Part shown: positions 7,705 through 11,487 of the stretch, one piece after another
Layout: each line of letters begins with the position of its first letter
How positions within the stretch are numbered: position 1 is the stretch's first letter
Source of the DNA: Eubacteriales Family XIII. Incertae Sedis bacterium
GTDB lineage: Bacteria; Bacillota; Clostridia; Peptostreptococcales; Anaerovoracaceae
Assembly: GCA_031263875.1 (NCBI GenBank)
Contig: JAISEX010000164.1
Coordinates: 1-11,487 of the forward strand
Length of the DNA stretch: 11,487 nucleotides
Direction: 5' to 3'
The notes under the pieces: model-generated
What the model saw: the letters and a program-made list of their open reading frames with translations, nothing else
Told to the model about the DNA's origin: nothing
The model's database searches: none
Made by a program: the position numbers and the translations under genes

Positions 7705-9045
7705 CTAAAGCCCCAAACGCCCCATCTTATATTTAAGCGACTGACGCGAAATTCCGAGCGCCGCAGCCGTCCGCGCCGCATTCCCCCGGTTCCGCTCCAA
7801 ACACGCGGCGATCAGCTTCCGTTCGGTGGCATCCATATGTTCCTTCAGATTGAAACCGCCGGAATTCACGGAATCCGCGTATTCACCGCCCGATTTCGCG
7901 GTGTTTTTCGTCATGCGCTTCGGCAGATAGCGCCGGTATATCTTGTCGTCCTGCGCCAGATTGAAAATCCCCTCAATAACATTCCGCAGCTCCCGCACGT
8001 TGCCATGCCATTGATACGCATAGAAAATTTCCAGGATATCCGCCGGCACATACTCGATCTTCTTCCCCAATTTGTGGTTGTAATAATCGATAAAGTGATT
8101 CGCCAGCAGCTCGATATCGTTCCCCCGGTCCCGCAGGCGCGGCAACTCAAATTCGACCGCGGAAATGCGGTAATACAGGTCGGCGCGGAACCGGCCTTCC
8201 TCGATCAACGTCTCGATATTGCTGTTTGTCGCGGCGATAAAGCGTATGTTCAAATTGATTTCCTCGGTATCGCCGACCTTCCTGAATTTCCGGTCCTCGA
8301 TGACCTGCAGCAGCTTTACCTGCAATTCCAACGACAACGCGTCGATTTCATCGAGGAACACCGTACCGGACTGCGCATTTTCGAGAATCCCCTTTTTGTT
8401 TTCGGCGCCCGTAAACCCGCCCTTTACCGTACCGAACAGAATACTTTCCATCAGGTTTTCGGGAATCGCGCCGCAGTTTTGCGACACGAACTTGCTTCCC
8501 GCGCGGCCGCTGAGGTTGTGTATCGATTGCGCAACGACTTCCTTGCCCGTTCCCGTATCGCCCGTGATCAGGATCGTCGAGTCGAGCTTCGCGACGTTGG
8601 AAATCAGCGTACAAAGCTCCTGAATGCTCTCATCGTTTGAAATCATATCATCCAGCGTGTACCGGGTGTTATTACTGCGGTATTCGGGCTTGTCCCAATG
8701 ATACCGGATGTCCTCGATGTCCTCCAGCCGGTACTTGAACTCCGAAAACTCGATCGCGCCGATAATGCGGTTCCCGTCCATGATCGGATAGCTGGAATAG
8801 ACCTGATAGATGTTGTCGCCGAACGGGGAAATCAGCTCCTGGTATTCGTCGACCGTGGACACGCCGTAGCGCAGCGCCCGCACCAGCCCGCTGTTTTCCT
8901 CATTCAAATTATCGTACAGATCCGTGACCTTCATTCCCACGACCTGCTCGAGAGGCAGATAGATCGAGCGGATATTCGTCACATACACATAGGTGATCAC
9001 CCCGTGCTCATCGACAATCAATACGTCTTTGTAATCTTTGTTCAT
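7705..9045 (-). CDS. PAS/AAA+/Fis sigma-54-dependent transcriptional activator (RocR-like)
   Basis: Enhancer-binding protein that uses ATP hydrolysis to open sigma-54 promoters; 446 residues. Residues about 7-110 form a PAS-like sensor (VLIVDEHGVITYVYV, then NRIIGAIEFSE). The AAA+ domain shows Walker A GDTGTGKE (162-169), the sigma-54 loop GGFTGA (209-214, usually GAFTGA), Walker B VFLDEID (229-235), sensor I AATN (271-274), the arginine-finger region GRFRADLYYR (284-293) and GNVREL (348-353). The C-terminal Fis-type helix-turn-helix is about 407-446 (NAARTAAALGISRQSLKYK). The start at 9045 is preferred because the PAS domain begins right after it and GGAG lies four bases upstream; the in-frame extension to 9270 reads through repeat DNA. 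Likely target: the -24/-12 promoter at 7170-7187, with the PAS domain sensing the transported substrate or a metabolite. The ligand is unknown. Confidence 0.93.
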   Translation of the reverse strand: MNKDYKDVLIVDEHGVITYVYVTNIRSIYLPLEQVVGMKVTDLYDNLNEENSGLVRALRYGVSTVDEYQELISPFGDNIYQVYSSYPIMDGNRIIGAIEFSEFKYRLEDIEDIRYHWDKPEYRSNNTRYTLDDMISNDESIQELCTLISNVAKLDSTILITGDTGTGKEVVAQSIHNLSGRAGSKFVSQNCGAIPENLMESILFGTVKGGFTGAENKKGILENAQSGTVFLDEIDALSLELQVKLLQVIEDRKFRKVGDTEEINLNIRFIAATNSNIETLIEEGRFRADLYYRISAVEFELPRLRDRGNDIELLANHFIDYYNHKLGKKIEYVPADILEIFYAYQWHGNVRELRNVIEGIFNLAQDDKIYRRYLPKRMTKNTAKSGGEYADSVNSGGFNLKEHMDATERKLIAACLERNRGNAARTAAALGISRQSLKYKMGRLGL

Positions 9046-9066
9046 ATAGCTCCACACAGAGAGAAA

Positions 9067-9119
9067 CGGGAAATCCCGCGGCTTTGATAGAGCTATTTTA
9101 TCATATTGCAGGATAAAAT
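9067..9119 (-). promoter_or_regulatory. Regulator leader with inverted repeats (possible promoter/operator)
   Basis: Upstream of the regulator start are two inverted repeats: CGGGA-AA-TCCCG (9067-9078), in the probable leader, and ATTTTATC-N9-GATAAAAT (9095-9102 with 9112-9119), a perfect 8-bp pair. On the minus strand the latter contains TATGATAAAAT, which could serve as a -10 region, so the dyad may be an operator over the regulator promoter. No sigma-54 promoter was found here. No clear -35 was identified. Confidence 0.4.
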
Positions 9120-9128
9120 GGGGCGGAG

Positions 9129-9473
9129 GACGGCATGGTGAGGATGCCTCGCGTTGAATCCCGTTCTCGCGTCGTTTTGTTGGCTCACGCAATGAACGAA
9201 GGCGCCGTATAAGAGCGAATGTGGCATGTACTTTGCCCGCACAAGGGAGCCGGAGCGAGGTAACGTTCACTCCCTGTGGTCGCTCTCTCCTCCGCTCGCG
9301 GCGCTCGCTTCGCTGTCCTGTTTTACACTGCGGCTAAAGCCGCGTAAAACAGGCACGAGCGGAGGCGACGCGCACGGGATAAGAGGGGTGCGTAGCAGCC
9401 ACGGCGAAGCCGGGGCCGGAGCGAAGCGTAGCCCCGGATAGCCCGGTGGGGCGCTTCGCGCCCCATGCGCCCG
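9129..9473. repeat. Modular hairpin repeat, right copy (inverted relative to 7303-7660)
   Basis: Partner of the left repeat, in opposite orientation, filling the gap between amidohydrolase copy 2 and the regulator. It is dense in self-complementary segments: GGGGCGC-TTC-GCGCCCC (9448-9464), CCGGGGC paired with GCCCCGG (9410-9416 with 9431-9437) and the nested structure at 9289-9365. None is followed by a T-tract in either direction, so they do not look like terminators. Reading frames through it give only low-complexity Arg/Ser/Pro-rich peptides, and no real gene was seen. Confidence 0.6.
9289..9365. repeat. Nested stem-loop
   Basis: An outer 10-bp stem, CCTCCGCTCG (9289-9298) with CGAGCGGAGG (9356-9365), encloses a second 10-bp stem, CCTGTTTTAC (9317-9326) with GTAAAACAGG (9344-9353). 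Inside that is a 5-bp GCGGC/GCCGC stem with a TAAA loop (9330-9343). The interior loop is asymmetric (18 bases left, 2 right). A related, more degenerate hairpin occurs near 7437-7472. Confidence 0.65.
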
Positions 9474-9492
9474 CTTGAACCGTCCTCGTGCT

Positions 9493-11130
9493 CTACTCCG
9501 CAGTATCCGCCGCGTAAGTTTCCTTCCCGCCAACGACCGTTTTCAGGATTTTGATATCCGCGATCTCATTCAAAGGCGTCTTGAAAATGTCCCTATCCAA
9601 GACGACGAAATCGGCGAACTTTTCGGGCGTTATCGTCCCTTTCAGCTTTTCCTCAGAAGAACAATACGCCGCGTTCCTCGTGTGCATCGAAACCGCCTCG
9701 AAAACCGTGACGGCTTCCTCCGGGATCAGACCGCCGTCCGGGAATCCGCTCAGCGTCTTGCGGGTGACGGAAATTTGGATCGCGGCGAGCGGCGGTTTGC
9801 CGCCAAACGGATAATCCGAGCCGCCCGCAATTAAGATGCCGTTCTTCATATAGAGATTGTGCGGCATAAAATATCTTACGCGTTCCGGTCCGAGCCGGTC
9901 TTCCGCGAATTCCGCGTCATCGTCGATAAAGCCGGGCTGGACGTCGAGAATAATGGGCAGCCGTTTCAGCCGGCCGATATGTTCCTTTTGAATCAGCATC
10001 GCGTGGACGATACGGAGCCGCCGTTTGCCGGCCGCCAAAAGCCGCTTTACCGGGTCTTCCTCGTCCGACAGCGGATAGACGGCTTCGGCCGCGTTCAGCA
10101 CGCGCTCCATCGCGGCGTCGCCGATCGCGTGGATCGAAACCTCGAGACCCGCGTCATACGCGCCCTGGATTTGCGCCCGCAGTTCTTCCTCCGTGAAATG
10201 AAGCACGCCCGTTTCGTCCGGCGCGTCGCTGTACGGCTTGAGCAAAGCCGCCGACCTGCCGCCCATCGCGCCGTCCATAAAGATTTTCAGACTGCCGATC
10301 TTCACCATGTCCGTGCCGAATCCCGTCTGCGGGCAGTGCGCCCACGGCAGACGCAAGGTAGGATTCAAAATGATCCTGACCGGCAATTCACCGCGTTCCT
10401 CCAGCTCAAAATACTGGTCGATATACTCCGATTGCACCTCGTCCGGCATGCCGGCGACCGTGTGCATCGTCGTCAGGCCCATCGCCGGATAATCGCCGAT
10501 CCCGTTTCGGATCACCGCTTTCCGCTCGTCCGCGTTTTCCCACGTGCCGCCCGTATTACCGGCGACGTAAACCGAGTAGGCGTTTTCGAGAAAGACCCCG
10601 TTCGGGCTCCCGTCCTCGAAGTATTCGACGGTTTCGTTGCCCAACGCGTCCTGCGCGGGAATGTCGGCATTTTCGATCGCCTTGCTGTTCGCGATCCTGA
10701 TATGCCCGCAGGCGCTGTTAATCAGAATCGGCCGCTCCGCATCGATTTTATCGAGATCGCGGCGGTTTGGCGACCGGCCGTCCTCGAGGCAGCCCACCGT
10801 AAAACCGACGCCGATCAGCCAGCCCTCGCCGCCGCCTTTCGCCTCCCGCATTTTTTCGATAATGCCGGCAATCGTTCGTTCCTCGCTGAGATCCACGTAA
10901 CTTTTGTGTAAAAGATCGTAACTGATGTGGATGTGCGTGTCGTTGAAGCCGGGGAGCATGGTCTTCCCGCGCAGATCCTCCGTTTCCGCCGCGGGATACG
11001 CGAGCGCCGCTTCGTCCGTTCCCGCGTAGACGATCTTCCCGTCACGAACGACGACCGCGCTGACGGTTTCGCCCTCCGCTTCCATCGGGTAAATCACCCC
11101 ATTGTAAAATATTTTATCGGCTGTTATCAT
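9493..11130 (-). CDS. YtcJ-like amidohydrolase (Amidohydrolase_3 family), copy 2
   Basis: Paralogue of the gene at 3939-5585, 545 residues, with the same predicted metal-dependent hydrolase fold and no signal peptide. All metal-site candidates are kept: H66 and H68 in DTHIH, K282 in SLKIFMDGAMGG, H334 in SIHAIGD, H376 in RIVHAM and D439 in GGSDYPF. The start at 11130 is chosen because AGGTGG lies five bases before it and because it aligns with copy 1; the longer frame to 11241 adds an Arg/Ser-rich stretch absent from copy 1. By hand alignment there are no internal gaps and about 105 differences in 545 positions. Differences concentrate at residues ~71-227, and the final ~218 residues are about 92% identical. 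It likely arose by duplication, with the middle part altering specificity or the ends kept alike by gene conversion. Upstream of the regulator and separated from it by a hairpin-rich gap; it probably has its own promoter (11254-11282). Confidence 0.93.
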   Translation of the reverse strand: MITADKIFYNGVIYPMEAEGETVSAVVVRDGKIVYAGTDEAALAYPAAETEDLRGKTMLPGFNDTHIHISYDLLHKSYVDLSEERTIAGIIEKMREAKGGGEGWLIGVGFTVGCLEDGRSPNRRDLDKIDAERPILINSACGHIRIANSKAIENADIPAQDALGNETVEYFEDGSPNGVFLENAYSVYVAGNTGGTWENADERKAVIRNGIGDYPAMGLTTMHTVAGMPDEVQSEYIDQYFELEERGELPVRIILNPTLRLPWAHCPQTGFGTDMVKIGSLKIFMDGAMGGRSAALLKPYSDAPDETGVLHFTEEELRAQIQGAYDAGLEVSIHAIGDAAMERVLNAAEAVYPLSDEEDPVKRLLAAGKRRLRIVHAMLIQKEHIGRLKRLPIILDVQPGFIDDDAEFAEDRLGPERVRYFMPHNLYMKNGILIAGGSDYPFGGKPPLAAIQISVTRKTLSGFPDGGLIPEEAVTVFEAVSMHTRNAAYCSSEEKLKGTITPEKFADFVVLDRDIFKTPLNEIADIKILKTVVGGKETYAADTAE

Positions 11131-11253
11131 CTTTGCCACCTTACCTTTTGCTGAACATGGAGCAAACTTCCTCGGATAACTTCTTGCGGAGCGTGCCCGG
11201 CTGCGAACCCGGCTTTCGCCAAAATACCGCCCGTGAAACACCCCGTTGACTGC

Positions 11254-11282
11254 ATTATGGCATAAAGTGAATAAAGTTACAA
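11254..11282 (-). promoter_or_regulatory. Candidate sigma-A promoter of amidohydrolase copy 2
   Basis: Read on the minus strand: TTGTAA, 17 bases, then CATAAT preceded by TGC (an extended -10). That gives 4/6 and 5/6 matches to TTGACA/TATAAT at ideal spacing. The start would fall near 11247, leaving a leader of about 117 bases. No -24/-12 element was found upstream of this gene. Confidence 0.5.
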
Positions 11283-11487
11283 GGTCTTAACGGCGGAATA
11301 TCGCATAATATTTTTGCTCCGGCCTAAAATCCGCATGATCCGCTTGTCATTGCGGGCAATGAACCACAATTCCCCGGATCGGGGTAACGGCGTCACCGGC
11401 TGTCATTAGAGTTGTAACGAAATTAACGAGATAAGAGGTTTTCATAGTTTACTATACCGCAAATCAAGTTGAACCTAAGGACTAAAC
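11283..11487. other. Intergenic right edge with two small palindromes, no gene seen
   Basis: CATTGC-GG-GCAATG (11348-11361) and CCCCG-GAT-CGGGG (11372-11384) are perfect small inverted repeats. Neither has a following T-tract, and I could not assign them a role. No credible coding region begins or ends here. Confidence 0.4.

Noticed and set aside
7537..8640. 367-codon plus-strand frame overlapping the regulator
   Set aside because: Its start lies in repeat DNA and the rest is the antisense of the AAA+ domain. No motif supports it.
9046..9270. 75-residue N-terminal extension of the regulator
   Set aside because: It reads through the intergenic repeat, is Arg/Pro-rich, and lies before a normal PAS domain. 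The ATG at 9045 has GGAG upstream.
9448..9464. GGGGCGC-TTC-GCGCCCC hairpin as a terminator for amidohydrolase copy 2
   Set aside because: No T-tract follows it on the minus strand. It fits better as the cap of the modular repeat.
11131..11241. 37-residue N-terminal extension of amidohydrolase copy 2
   Set aside because: It is absent from copy 1, is Arg/Ser-rich, and a good AGGTGG site precedes the ATG at 11130.

Overview
The window looks like a piece of a mid-GC Bacillota (clostridial) chromosome. This is inferred from three things: a BspA-type leucine-rich surface protein ending in choline-binding-type cell-wall repeats, a sigma-54 enhancer-binding regulator of the RocR/PAS type, and AGGAGG-type ribosome binding sites. 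No rRNA, tRNA, CRISPR array or transposase gene was seen.

Layout, left to right. Positions 1-3786 (+ strand) carry a very large secreted repeat protein. Its frame is open to the left edge, so the true start lies outside the window. Two hairpins (3819-3887) separate it from a block of four genes that all read on the minus strand. In transcription order these are amidohydrolase copy 2 (11130-9493), a PAS/AAA+/Fis sigma-54 activator (9045-7705), a sodium:solute symporter (7124-5586) and amidohydrolase copy 1 (5585-3939). The symporter stop codon directly abuts the start of amidohydrolase copy 1, so these two form an operon. A near-consensus -24/-12 promoter sits about 46 bases upstream of the symporter start. 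Inverted repeats about 98 and 118 bases upstream of the predicted transcription start look like enhancer sites. The simplest reading is a substrate-induced uptake and hydrolysis module: the regulator senses a ligand through its PAS domain and activates the symporter-amidohydrolase operon through sigma-54. The substrate cannot be read from the sequence.

The two amidohydrolases align without internal gaps at about 80% identity by hand count. The last ~218 residues are about 92% identical, but residues ~151-230 only about 56%. Copy 2 appears to have its own sigma-A-type promoter, so the paralogues may be expressed under different conditions.

The two long gaps beside the regulator gene (7125-7704 and 9046-9492) hold no convincing genes. 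They contain inverted, modular hairpin repeats that share exact anchors of 12 and 16 bases in opposite orientation. In the left copy the apical hairpin of the shared module is replaced by a 95-base segment with 12-base perfect terminal inverted repeats. The regulator gene is therefore bracketed by inverted copies of a dispersed repeat. The right-hand 357 bases hold the promoter and leader of amidohydrolase copy 2 and two small palindromes.
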